Of a stretch of 64,000 nt of DNA, positions 18,276-26,238 are shown piece after piece. The notes beneath the pieces are model-generated. The model made no database searches. It was not told where the DNA came from and saw only the letters and a program-made list of their open reading frames with translations. Position 1 is the first letter of the stretch. Each line of letters begins with the position of its first letter. Origin of the DNA: an uncultured Eubacteriales bacterium (GTDB lineage Bacteria; Bacillota; Clostridia; Lachnospirales; Bianqueaceae); contig OMYN01000004.1 of assembly GCA_900315265.1 (NCBI GenBank), positions 62,001 through 126,000 on the forward strand, in the 5' to 3' direction. Made by a program: the position numbers and the translations under genes.

Positions 18276-18833
18276 ATGCAGTCAAATTTTATGATGGCAG
18301 AGTCAAAAAAGAAGGGACCTCTCGGCAGCGGGCAGAAAGAAGAGGCAGGCAGCCGGTCTCTCAAACCATACCCGGACGAAGAGGTCGGCATGATCGATTA
18401 TGCCCGTATGGGTCTTCGCATCCGCACACGGAGGAGAGAATTCAATATGACTCAGGAACAGTTAGCTGATAAGGTCGGTATCACCATCACCCATATGTGC
18501 CGGATCGAAGGCGGAGCCAGACCGGGCCTGAATACTTTGCTGGCTATCAGCCGGGTCCTTCAGGTATCGATGGATTCGCTTTTAGGTATCCAGGTTACAT
18601 CGGATCCCTATATCGGCAGGACGGTCGAAACCATGGAAAATCTGCCGGCAGAAGAAAGGCAGCTTCTATGCCGTATCGTTGTTCAAACAGCGATAGAAAT
18701 TACAAAGCTTTTGAACCGCCGGGACCGTTTTTTACAGGGACATGCCGTCAGCTATCAGACCTACCTGACTGCAAAGGGAAATGAGATAAGCGATATGGCA
18801 GCAGAAGATAGCGTAAACTACCGAAAAAGCTAA
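18276..18833 (+). CDS. XRE-family HTH transcriptional regulator
   Basis: A 185-residue regulator with a Cro/C1-type helix-turn-helix at about residues 46-102 (GLRIRTRRREFNMTQEQLAD, then ITHMCRIEGGARPGLNTLLA). A 45-residue polar extension precedes it, and a helical region of about 80 residues, probably for dimerisation or sensing, follows. ATG 18276 is chosen because AGGAGG lies seven bases upstream; an earlier in-frame reading from 18192 lacks a ribosome site. It is transcribed divergently from the NusG-II/Gx/ApbE operon across 130 bases, so it could control that operon. No operator was recognised. No phage genes adjoin it. Confidence 0.85.
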   Translation: MQSNFMMAESKKKGPLGSGQKEEAGSRSLKPYPDEEVGMIDYARMGLRIRTRRREFNMTQEQLADKVGITITHMCRIEGGARPGLNTLLAISRVLQVSMDSLLGIQVTSDPYIGRTVETMENLPAEERQLLCRIVVQTAIEITKLLNRRDRFLQGHAVSYQTYLTAKGNEISDMAAEDSVNYRKS

Positions 18834-18842
18834 CACAGCTCC

Positions 18843-18876
18843 GAAAAAGCGTATGCAAAAAGCGTATGCTTTTTTC
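18843..18876 (+). terminator. Intrinsic terminator after the XRE gene
   Basis: AAAAAGCGTATGC pairs with GCGTATGCTTTTT using two G-T wobbles around a loop of five A, and ends in a T-run. It starts about ten bases after the XRE stop. Confidence 0.7.
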
Positions 18877-18890
18877 CTCCGGTCAAAGAA

Positions 18891-18919
18891 AAGGGCTGTG
18901 ACAGGTTCACAGCCCTTTT
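18891..18919 (-). terminator. Intrinsic terminator after the DUF1002 gene
   Basis: A near-perfect 12-13 base-pair stem (AAGGGCTGTGA with TCACAGCCCTT) around a five-base loop, ending in a T-run on the minus strand. It lies 13 bases beyond the DUF1002 stop. It could also stop plus-strand transcription. Confidence 0.82.
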
Positions 18920-18932
18920 ATCGGGAAAACGG

Positions 18933-19874
18933 TCAGTTGAACAGAGACTTGATCTGTGCGATCAGATTGCGGAAAAAGTCTCCAATGTTCTGCCAGAAAC
19001 TTTTCTGCTCGGCAGTGGTTGCTGAATTGGTCAGGGCATTGATCAGGTCATTGCCTTTTGCTTCAATAATATCGACGACATTAGCCCAGTCGATATTCAG
19101 ATCTTTCATCTTATTGAAAAGATTTACCAGCTTGAGAAAGTCTTCGTCGGATAAAGTGATCCCCTGTTCCTCAAGGACCTTGCGGACGATGGCTTCTACC
19201 TCTTCCTCGGACTGAGGATTCTGATTGTTGATTTCGATCTTGATGTTGTTAATGATGTTGGTGACGGCTTTTTCTGCTTCCTCCGTCCCCATCTTTTCCG
19301 CCAGGTCATTGGTCAGTTCGGTGGTGGTGACGGCTTCTTCGTTGACTGCGTTTTTCACGTCATCATCAATGGTCTGACCGGTCGCATCCTCATACCCCTT
19401 CATGATGCCGGTCAAAGCCGCCGTTCCGGACACGTCAAAGGGAGCGGAGATCTGTATGTCCGCGTCCGTGATGCCCAAAGTGGTCAGAGCGTCCGCGTAA
19501 CTTTGGGGCGTAACATAGGTGATGTGGGTCATATGAAGGTTGAGGCCGGATCCCTTTTTCTTAAAGGTAATCATTACAGAACTGATGGCGTCGGTACCGA
19601 TCTGTTCGTCCGGAATAACACCGTCAAGTGCCTGATGTTCTTCCTCATTGGTCACGGTCAGGATCTTAGTCTGAGCACTGGCGCCGAACTCCTTAAGAAG
19701 AGCGTCATGCTGCTCCTGGGTCAGGTCAGCTCCTAAAATGGCGATGGTAGTACCTTCCTGGGTACCGGTAGGGGTGTCTGACTGGGCAGCCGTGACCGGT
19801 AAGGTTCCGGCTGTCAGGACCAGCGCCATCAGACAGGCGGCCAGTGCCATCCATTTATTCAGAATATTTTTCAT
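18933..19874 (-). CDS. Secreted DUF1002 domain protein
   Basis: A 313-residue exported protein of the DUF1002 family, which includes B. subtilis YpuA. Its function is unknown. The N-terminal signal peptide covers about residues 1-30 (hydrophobic core, then LPVTAAQ). The mature part begins TTIAILGADLTQEQHDALLK, the family opening. It continues with HITYVTPQSYADAL and the GTAALTGIMKGYE motif. The C-terminal third is helical and acidic. The start is ATG 19874, with AAGGAGG eight bases upstream; an in-frame extension to 20018 overlaps the helicase gene. The gene follows the helicase by 31 bases and probably shares its transcript. Confidence 0.85.
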   Translation of the reverse strand: MKNILNKWMALAACLMALVLTAGTLPVTAAQSDTPTGTQEGTTIAILGADLTQEQHDALLKEFGASAQTKILTVTNEEEHQALDGVIPDEQIGTDAISSVMITFKKKGSGLNLHMTHITYVTPQSYADALTTLGITDADIQISAPFDVSGTAALTGIMKGYEDATGQTIDDDVKNAVNEEAVTTTELTNDLAEKMGTEEAEKAVTNIINNIKIEINNQNPQSEEEVEAIVRKVLEEQGITLSDEDFLKLVNLFNKMKDLNIDWANVVDIIEAKGNDLINALTNSATTAEQKSFWQNIGDFFRNLIAQIKSLFN

Positions 19875-19905
19875 AGCTAAACCTCCTTTTTGAAAGCGGG
19901 CAGGT

Positions 19906-21555
19906 TCATTTTCTCCTGCTTTTGGGCGTTTTTTCCTGCTGAGCCGGTTGGACGTAGACCGTCTTCCCCTTGATTGTAGCACCATCCAGCATAGATAGCA
20001 CGTCCGGGGCCAGCTCACTGGGTATTTCGATATAAGAAAAGGTCTCCATGATATCGATCCGGCCGATCGATGAAGCGGGGACTCCGCACAGGGAAACGAC
20101 CGCTCCGATAATGTCCTTGACTTTGATGCCCTGTCTGCGTCCCAATGATAAGTGCAGCCGGGTCGTTTTCCCGGATATATCTTTTAATACGTGGGTAGGC
20201 ACTTTGGATAGAGGATCCTCCTTTGCCGGTACAAAGAGCAGTTCCTTAAAAAGAGCCGCGGCAATTTCGTCCGGTGCAAAGCCTTCCTCCTTAAGTTCCT
20301 CCAACGGCAGACGGTATTTTTTTAAGGGGTCTTTTGCATCGGTCGAAGCTCCTGCGGACCGTGCCTGGCGAATTGTAGAGCGGACCCTTTCCATCAGCTG
20401 ATCTTTGGCGGCATCCTGGACTTCCTGCAAGGTGGGCAGCCTGGAAGGTTCGATGGCAGCCCCGGTGTAATCCATGATCTCTTTCAGGTGAGTCAGTTCC
20501 CGGCCTACCACAAAGGTGTAAGCGGTGCCGCTTTTGCCTGCCCGCGCCGTGCGGCCGATGCGGTGGACATAACTTTCAGGTTCATCGGGAAGATCGTAGT
20601 TAATGACAAGATCGATATCGCTGATATCCAGACCGCGGGCGGCTACATCGGTAGCGATCAGGATCTTGATCCGGTCTTTCCGAAACTGATCCAAAATAAA
20701 ATCTCGTTGGACCTGTTTTAGGTCTCCGTGCAGGCCGCCTGCTTCAAAGCCCATTTTTTTCAGCGTTTCTTCCAGATCGGCCACTCTTTTTTTGGTGTTG
20801 CAGAAGATCAGGGCTTTCTGAGGACGGTCTTTTTCCAAAAGCCTTTTGACGGCTTCCGGTTTAGACCTTTCTTTGACTTCGAAATAAAACTGCCTGACCG
20901 GATCGACGGTAAGTGTTTGGCCCTCGTCCTCGATGATCTGGACCGGATCTTCCATGTATTTCTGAGCCAGAAGGCGGACTTGGTCGGGCATGGTCGCAGA
21001 GTAGAGGGCAGTCTGTCTCATGACGGGCATCTGGGACAGGATCAGTTCGATATCGTCCTGAAAGCCCATCTGAAGCATCTCATCGGCTTCGTCCAGTACG
21101 GCCATTTGGACCATATCAAGCTTTATGGTATGGCGCTTCAGGTGATCGATAAGGCGGCCGGGTGTGGCGACGACTATGTGGCATCCCTTGCGGAGGTCGC
21201 TGATCTGATAATTGATGGGCTGCCCGCCGTAAACGGGGACGACACGGATGCCACTTTTATATTTAAGAAGTTTGCGGATCTCTTCGGTGATCTGCAGGCA
21301 CAGCTCACGGGTGGGACAAAGAACGACTCCCTGCAAACGCCGGTCATCCGGATCGACCAGCTCGATCAGAGGGATGGCGAATGCAGTCGTCTTACCGGTG
21401 CCGGTCCGGGACTGGCCGATAAAATCAAGGCCTTTGGAAAGGCTGCGGATGGAGTCCGACTGAATGGGGGTCGGCTGGGTGTAGCCAAGGTCCTGAATTG
21501 CCTGCAGGATATCAACATCGATGTTGAGGTCCTGAAAGGATGATTCCTGTGTCAT
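19906..21555 (-). CDS. DEAD-box RNA helicase with DbpA-type RNA-binding domain
   Basis: ATP-dependent RNA helicase, probably for ribosome assembly or RNA turnover. RecA domain 1 shows the Q-motif region (YTQPTPIQSDSI), Walker A SRTGTGKTTAF (near residue 47), PTRELCLQ, DEADEML and SAT. RecA domain 2 has ARGLDISDIDLVINYDLP and HRIGRTARAGK. Residues about 460-530 form a DbpA/CsdA-type RNA-recognition fold (HLSLGRRQGIKVKDIIGAV, SYIEIP), which in E. coli DbpA targets 23S rRNA hairpin 92. A short basic tail follows. The 549-residue length is between DbpA and DeaD. The start codon is ATG 21555 with only a weak GAGAAACGGA ribosome site. Confidence 0.93.
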   Translation of the reverse strand: MTQESSFQDLNIDVDILQAIQDLGYTQPTPIQSDSIRSLSKGLDFIGQSRTGTGKTTAFAIPLIELVDPDDRRLQGVVLCPTRELCLQITEEIRKLLKYKSGIRVVPVYGGQPINYQISDLRKGCHIVVATPGRLIDHLKRHTIKLDMVQMAVLDEADEMLQMGFQDDIELILSQMPVMRQTALYSATMPDQVRLLAQKYMEDPVQIIEDEGQTLTVDPVRQFYFEVKERSKPEAVKRLLEKDRPQKALIFCNTKKRVADLEETLKKMGFEAGGLHGDLKQVQRDFILDQFRKDRIKILIATDVAARGLDISDIDLVINYDLPDEPESYVHRIGRTARAGKSGTAYTFVVGRELTHLKEIMDYTGAAIEPSRLPTLQEVQDAAKDQLMERVRSTIRQARSAGASTDAKDPLKKYRLPLEELKEEGFAPDEIAAALFKELLFVPAKEDPLSKVPTHVLKDISGKTTRLHLSLGRRQGIKVKDIIGAVVSLCGVPASSIGRIDIMETFSYIEIPSELAPDVLSMLDGATIKGKTVYVQPAQQEKTPKSRRK

Positions 21556-21596
21556 ATATATTCCGTTTCTCTTTTTTACATTTCGATAGTTACGTT

Positions 21597-21602
21597 ATTA
21601 TA
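21597..21602 (-). promoter_or_regulatory. Extended -10 promoter element for the DEAD-box helicase
   Basis: On the minus strand the sequence reads TGGTATAAT, an extended -10 (TGnTATAAT), 41 bases before the helicase start. No good -35 lies at the normal distance, which extended -10 promoters can tolerate. Confidence 0.5.
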
Positions 21603-21637
21603 CCATAAGGGGAAGAGGATTAGAATGGGAGAATTAT

Positions 21638-21901
21638 TGCAATATCACCGATACCGAGGCGGTTGACAAAGTTGTTGATACCGTTATGGAAAAATACGGC
21701 CGCATCATCAACATCGCTTCTATGTACGGCCTTGTCGGCAACAAGATCCTTGGCTCCGCTCCTTATCACGCAGCTAAAGGCGGCGTTGTCAACCTGACCC
21801 GCGCTACGCTGGATACCGCCGCTCTGTTCCTGGCTTCTCCCGCTACCAGTTATGTCAATGGCGTCAACCTGCCTGTTGACGGCGGCTATACCTGCATCTG
21901 A
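21638..21901 (+). pseudogene. Remnant of a short-chain dehydrogenase/reductase gene with two internal deletions
   Basis: The frame reads CNITDTEAVDKVVDTVMEKYGR, then jumps to IINIASMYGLVGNKI, YHAAKGGVVNLTRA, and again to LDTAALFLASPATSYVNG and LPVDGGYTCI. Each piece is classic for SDR enzymes of the gluconate 5-dehydrogenase type: the catalytic Ser region, the YxxxK motif and the C-terminal end. The Rossmann TGxxxGIG start is absent. About 45 residues are missing after KYGR and about 60 after NLTRA, compared with a normal 250-260 residue protein. The joins stay in frame, so a 71-codon ORF remains from ATG 21686. No ribosome site is seen. The gene's own terminator survives downstream. Confidence 0.8.
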
Positions 21902-21932
21902 TCCGTAAGAGAATTGTTTTGACTGCTGAAAG

Positions 21933-21965
21933 AAAAGGCCGTGAGGATTGTCTCACGGCCTTTTT
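21933..21965. terminator. Bidirectional terminator between SDR relic and cyclophilin gene
   Basis: A perfect 12 base-pair stem AAAGGCCGTGAG / CTCACGGCCTTT with a six-base loop, flanked by A-run and T-run, so it can act on both strands. It lies 16 bases beyond the cyclophilin stop and 31 beyond the relic's stop. Confidence 0.85.
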
Positions 21966-21981
21966 CGATAAATTATAGGGG

Positions 21982-22470
21982 TCAGTTATTCGGTCCGTCT
22001 TCGACGTATTCTACGGTCTTCATTACGACAGGGGTGACCGGGCGGTCGTTGTAATCGGTCTCTACCGATGCGATCTCGTCAACGACATCCATCCCTTCGA
22101 CTACCTGGCCGAAAGCAGCATAGTCTCCGTCCAGATGGGGCGCGTCCTGGTGCATTATAAAAAACTGAGAACCGGCTGAATCCGGGATGAAAGTACGGGC
22201 CATGGAAATGGTCCCTCTTTTATGTTTAAGAGGGTTTTTGACCCCATTGGAAGGAAATTCTCCTTTAATGGTATAACCGGGACCGCCGGCTCCGGTCCCT
22301 TCGGGGTCGCCTCCCTGAATCATAAAACCACTGATGACGCGGTGGAAAGTAAGACCGTTATAAAAACCTTCTTTTGCCAGTTTTTCAAAATTTGCGCATG
22401 TGATGGGAGCTGCCTTGTGGTCTAATTTGATCTTGATCTGTTTGCCGTTCTGCATGGTGATAATGATCAT
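21982..22470 (-). CDS. Cyclophilin-type peptidyl-prolyl cis-trans isomerase
   Basis: Cytoplasmic protein-folding catalyst of 162 residues. The cyclophilin active-site run is visible: [20 protein letters not shown], then [11 protein letters not shown], then [20 protein letters not shown] and [20 protein letters not shown]. No signal peptide is present. I chose ATG 22470 (product beginning [10 protein letters not shown]), which has AAAGGA eight bases upstream; an in-frame ATG at 22500 would add ten residues without a ribosome site. It is transcribed alone from the promoter at 22524-22552 and divergent from rel. Confidence 0.93.
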   Translation of the reverse strand: MIIITMQNGKQIKIKLDHKAAPITCANFEKLAKEGFYNGLTFHRVISGFMIQGGDPEGTGAGGPGYTIKGEFPSNGVKNPLKHKRGTISMARTFIPDSAGSQFFIMHQDAPHLDGDYAAFGQVVEGMDVVDEIASVETDYNDRPVTPVVMKTVEYVEDGPNN

Positions 22471-22523
22471 GATAGAGTTCCTTTCTATGTGCTTTTTCAA
22501 TAATGCTAAGAAATCGATGGTTG

Positions 22524-22552
22524 ATTATAGCAAAAGCAGAACCGTTCGTAAA
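22524..22552 (-). promoter_or_regulatory. Sigma-A promoter for the cyclophilin gene
   Basis: On the minus strand, TTTACG and TATAAT stand 17 bases apart. The -10 ends about 54 bases before the cyclophilin start. Confidence 0.6.
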
Positions 22553-22633
22553 GGACGTTCGGCTAATTTGTCCGTGTGTGGAAAACGCTGTAAGATCCTC
22601 AGTCCGACTGCTTTTTTTTGTAAAGTAGGAGTC

Positions 22634-22663
22634 TTGCAATCGCCGGGAGCAATCCTCTATAAT
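22634..22663 (+). promoter_or_regulatory. Sigma-A promoter for rel
   Basis: TTGCAA at 22634-22639 and a perfect TATAAT at 22658-22663, spaced 18 bases, 45 bases before the rel start. It is back-to-back with the cyclophilin promoter. Confidence 0.75.
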
Positions 22664-22708
22664 AGGAAAGATAAAATGGGTTCAGTATAGTTGTCGGGAG
22701 TGATAAGT

Positions 22709-25087
22709 ATGGCAGAGTCAAAGCAGCTTCAGATGGATCAGAAGCCTGAAATGGATCCGATCGAATCAGATGTCAAATCTGTAGAAAAGGGGCCGGTCAT
22801 CGATCCGCGCAGTCTGGAAGACCATTCGTCTAAAGAAATCGTTGCGTCCGAGGATCAGGTCGAAGCATTGTATCAGAAACTGATCCGTACGATCGCCGAA
22901 TATCATCCCTCCTGCGATTTTACTCAGGTCCGCAAGGCTTATGAAATGGCAAAACGGGCCCATAAGGATCAGAAACGCCAGTCCGGGGAACCTTACATCA
23001 TCCATCCGCTTAATGTGGCCATCATTCTGGCGGATCTGGAACTGGATCTGGAGACCATCATAGCAGGCCTTTTGCATGATGTTGTCGAAGACACCGATAT
23101 AAGACTGGATGATATCCGTAAAGAGTTCGGCGACGATGTAGCCAACCTGGTCGACGGTGTGACTAAGCTGAAACAGCTCCGCTATCAGACGACAGACCGG
23201 CAGGAGATACAGGCGGAAAATTACCGCAAGATGTTTCTGGCTATGGCAAAAGATATCCGGGTCATTCTGATCAAGCTGGCGGACCGCCTTCATAATATGC
23301 GGACACTGGACTATAAGAGCCATGAAAAGCAGGTCGAAAAGGCACGGGAAACACTGGACATTTACGCTCCGGTCGCAGAAAGGCTGGGTATCAGTAAGAT
23401 CAAGGTCGAACTGGATGATCTGTGCCTCAAATATTTGGAACCGGATATTTATGAAAGTCTGTCCAAACAGATCCATCAGAAACTGTCCCAGCGCGAAGCC
23501 CAGATCAGCGTCATCGTCAACGACATTAAGAGCAAATTGGACGAGATGAATATCAAGGCCACGGTCTACGGGCGTCCCAAACACTTTTTCTCCATCTACA
23601 AGAAGATGGTCAATAAGCACAAGACCCTGGACCAGATCTACGACCTTCTGGCCGTCCGTATCATCGTTGATAATGTCAAGGACTGCTATGCGGCGCTGGG
23701 AGTCATCCATGATATGTATATCCCCATGCCCGGACGTTTTAAAGATTATATTGCCATGCCCAAGGCAAACATGTACCAGTCTCTGCATACGACCCTGATG
23801 GGCCCGAACGGTACGCCTTTCGAGGTGCAGATCCGTACCTGGGAGATGCATCGTACGGCTGAGTACGGTATCGCTGCCCACTGGAAATACAAGGAAGGCA
23901 AGACCGGAGAAAAGGATGTTTCCGAGACGGCTAAGATGCAGTGGCTGCAGAAGATCCTGGAATGGCAGAAGGACCTGGATGACAACCAGGAATTTATCAA
24001 TATCCTCAAGGATGACCTGAATGTTTTTCAGGAAAGCGTGTACTGTTTTACACCTCAGGGTAAGGTCATAACCCTGCCTCAGGGCTCGACAGTCATCGAT
24101 TTCGCTTACCAGATCCATTCAGCCGTCGGCAATAAAATGGTAGGGGCCAGGGTCAACAACCGCCTGGTGCCTATCAACTATGTACTCAATAACGGCGAGC
24201 AGGTCGAGATCGTGACCTCGCAGAACTCCAAGGGCCCCAGCCGCGACTGGATGGATATTGCCCAGACGACCGCCGCTAAAAATAAGATCAACCAGTGGTT
24301 CAAACACGAAGAAAAAGAAGAAAACATTCAGAGAGGCAAGGACGCGATTGTCCGTTATATCAAGGCTAAGGGAATGCCCGATCCTTCCAAGATGCTGATC
24401 CCGGAGTGGATGGATATCGTCGTCCGCAAATACAATTTCCGTGACTGGGATTCTTTGTGTGCAGCGGTGGGGTACGGAGGTCTTCGGGAAGGCCAGGTCG
24501 TCAACCGCCTTTACGAGGAATATCAGAAAAAGCAGCAGGCCCAGATCACTCAGGAAGAGTTTATTCAGAAGATCCAGGAGAAGAACCAGGCGGCCGGTCA
24601 GAATCCCCAGTCTCAGCAGGAGAAGCATAAGAACAAAAGTGCCATCGTAGTAAAAGGCCTGCAGGATATTGCCGTTCATTTTTCCAAGTGCTGCAGTCCG
24701 GTTCCGGGCGATGAGATCATCGGATACATAACCCGAGGACGCGGCGTGTCCATTCACCGGACCGACTGTCCCAATATTCTGAATCTGCCGGAAGACGAGA
24801 GAGCCCGCCTGATCGATGCGGAATGGGATGCCAAGGCAGTCGCCAGCGGTACTTTTGTTTCGACCATGCAGGTAGAGACGATCGAAAAGAAGGGCCTTCT
24901 GATGGAGATTTCCAGCGTGATCAGTCATCAGGATATCAATATCCATTCCATGATGGTCCGCCGCAGTAAGGATAACATGAGCAATGTCTTCACCATCGGT
25001 GTGGAAATTACGGATAAACAGCAGCTGGCCGATCTGGCCGTAAAGATCGAGCAGGTGCCCGGTGTTTATAAAGTTTCGCGTCTGTAG
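22709..25087 (+). CDS. rel: Bifunctional (p)ppGpp synthetase/hydrolase Rel
   Basis: Stringent-response enzyme that makes and degrades (p)ppGpp. The hydrolase domain has HKDQKRQSGEPYIIHPLNVA and the HD pair in GLLHDVVEDTD. The synthetase domain has RFKDYIAMPKANMYQSLHTT and VQIRTWEMHRTAEYGIAAHW. A TGS domain (CFTPQGKVITLPQGSTVIDF), a zinc-finger region with CCSPVPGDEIIGYITRGRGV, and a C-terminal ACT domain complete the long-RSH layout. An acidic N-terminal extension of about 50 residues precedes the core. I chose ATG 22709, nine bases after a GGGAG site, over an upstream TTG at 22691. The order rel-dtd-MBL-hemZ follows, with small gaps. Confidence 0.96.
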   Translation: MAESKQLQMDQKPEMDPIESDVKSVEKGPVIDPRSLEDHSSKEIVASEDQVEALYQKLIRTIAEYHPSCDFTQVRKAYEMAKRAHKDQKRQSGEPYIIHPLNVAIILADLELDLETIIAGLLHDVVEDTDIRLDDIRKEFGDDVANLVDGVTKLKQLRYQTTDRQEIQAENYRKMFLAMAKDIRVILIKLADRLHNMRTLDYKSHEKQVEKARETLDIYAPVAERLGISKIKVELDDLCLKYLEPDIYESLSKQIHQKLSQREAQISVIVNDIKSKLDEMNIKATVYGRPKHFFSIYKKMVNKHKTLDQIYDLLAVRIIVDNVKDCYAALGVIHDMYIPMPGRFKDYIAMPKANMYQSLHTTLMGPNGTPFEVQIRTWEMHRTAEYGIAAHWKYKEGKTGEKDVSETAKMQWLQKILEWQKDLDDNQEFINILKDDLNVFQESVYCFTPQGKVITLPQGSTVIDFAYQIHSAVGNKMVGARVNNRLVPINYVLNNGEQVEIVTSQNSKGPSRDWMDIAQTTAAKNKINQWFKHEEKEENIQRGKDAIVRYIKAKGMPDPSKMLIPEWMDIVVRKYNFRDWDSLCAAVGYGGLREGQVVNRLYEEYQKKQQAQITQEEFIQKIQEKNQAAGQNPQSQQEKHKNKSAIVVKGLQDIAVHFSKCCSPVPGDEIIGYITRGRGVSIHRTDCPNILNLPEDERARLIDAEWDAKAVASGTFVSTMQVETIEKKGLLMEISSVISHQDINIHSMMVRRSKDNMSNVFTIGVEITDKQQLADLAVKIEQVPGVYKVSRL

Positions 25088-25114
25088 TCTGTGATAAAGA
25101 AAGAGAGAAATACA

Positions 25115-25570
25115 ATGCGGATAGTGATCCAGCGGGTCAAAAGGGTAGACCTTACTGCCGACGGACGGCCTTTTGACTCCATGAAAGATGGAATTCTGGC
25201 TCTGGTCGGTATTAAGAGCGGCGATGACAATGAAAAAATCATGCAGTACATGCTGGACAAGCTGGTCAACCTCAGGATCTTTGAAGACGAACAGGGCAAG
25301 ATGAATCTGTCCGTCGTTGACAAGGGCTACAGTTTGTTTCTGGTTTCCAATTTTACCTTATACGGAGACTGCCGCCACGGAAGAAGGCCGGGCTATTCGT
25401 CAGGAGCTCCGGTCGAAGAAGCCCGTACTATTTTTGATACCTTTACAGCCTACGCCAAAGAGCATGCCCCCGTGCCTGTTCATACAGGGCTTTTTCAGGC
25501 GGATATGCAGATCGAAACATGCCTGGACGGCCCCGTGACCCTGCTCCTTGACAGTGACAAAGCCTTTTGA
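25115..25570 (+). CDS. dtd: D-aminoacyl-tRNA deacylase
   Basis: Removes D-amino acids (and glycine from tRNA-Ala) mischarged onto tRNA. The family signatures are LFLVSNFTLYGDCRHGRRPG (usual form SQFTLYAD) and, near the C-terminus, LDGPVTLLLDS (usual NDGPVT/NSGPVT, carrying the cross-subunit Gly-Pro). The 151-residue length is standard. The chosen ATG 25115 gives the canonical MRIVIQRV opening, whereas an in-frame extension to 25091 adds eight charged residues. The Q to N change in the first motif is conservative. The next ORF begins near the stop, so the two are probably co-translated. Confidence 0.94.
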   Translation: MRIVIQRVKRVDLTADGRPFDSMKDGILALVGIKSGDDNEKIMQYMLDKLVNLRIFEDEQGKMNLSVVDKGYSLFLVSNFTLYGDCRHGRRPGYSSGAPVEEARTIFDTFTAYAKEHAPVPVHTGLFQADMQIETCLDGPVTLLLDSDKAF

Positions 25571-25575
25571 GCCAT

Positions 25576-26238
25576 ATGAATTTTATGAAAATCGCACTTA
25601 CCGTTTTAGGGGAATATCAGGAAAACTGTTGGATGGTATCGGAAGACGGATCCAAGACTATGGCCGTCATCGATCCCGGAGACGATGTGTCGTCACTGGA
25701 ACAGGCTATTTCAGAGGACGGCCGTACACCGGAAGCGATCCTGATCACCCACGGCCATTTTGACCATCTGGCCGCGGCCGGCCCCATCGCCGGAAAGTAT
25801 GACATTCCCATTATCTTTCCTGCTAAGGAACTTGAATATATCCGTTTCCGCCGTTATCCCTTTATGATGGAGACGGGGGATGTACTGGATGGTTTTCTGA
25901 AAGCATTACAGGAAGGTAAGTCCCAGCTGGTCCTGCCCGGATCGAAAGTGCAGGCGGCGGGACTGACCTTCAAAGTTATAGAAGTGCCGGGTCATACCGA
26001 TCACAGCGTCTGCTATTACTGCGCAAAAGAAAAAGTCCTTTTCGGCGGAGATACCCTTTTTGCTCAGTCTATCGGCCGCACGGACCTGTATCAGGGCGGG
26101 CCGGGAGACTTGGAGACTAATATCCGCAACAAACTTATGACACTTCCCAAGGACATTCATGTTCTGACCGGGCACGGCCCCGTGACCACTATCGGTATCG
26201 AAGCCCAGTATAATCCATTCGTTGGAAATCGATCATGA
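25576..26238 (+). CDS. Metallo-beta-lactamase-fold hydrolase (glyoxalase II-like)
   Basis: Small cytoplasmic MBL-fold hydrolase, 220 residues. The metal motif is THGHFDHLAAAG (HxHxDH, near residue 58), with later ligands in EVPGHTDHSVCYY, LFGGDTLFAQSIGRTDL and LTGHGPVT. This is the YcbL/glyoxalase II-like group commonly found between dtd and hemZ in Clostridia. Its physiological substrate is unknown. Start choice is uncertain: TTG 25567 overlaps the dtd stop, ATG 25576 is given here, and ATG 25585 gives the family-like MKIALTVLGEYQENC. No clear ribosome site is present, suggesting coupling to dtd. Confidence 0.88.
   Translation: MNFMKIALTVLGEYQENCWMVSEDGSKTMAVIDPGDDVSSLEQAISEDGRTPEAILITHGHFDHLAAAGPIAGKYDIPIIFPAKELEYIRFRRYPFMMETGDVLDGFLKALQEGKSQLVLPGSKVQAAGLTFKVIEVPGHTDHSVCYYCAKEKVLFGGDTLFAQSIGRTDLYQGGPGDLETNIRNKLMTLPKDIHVLTGHGPVTTIGIEAQYNPFVGNRS

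Noticed and set aside
22400-22690. 96-codon plus-strand frame with hydrophobic start
   Set aside because: It covers the antisense of the cyclophilin start and both promoters, with no ribosome site.
22766-24946. Two long minus-strand frames opposite rel
   Set aside because: Both are reflections of rel codon usage without motifs or ribosome sites.
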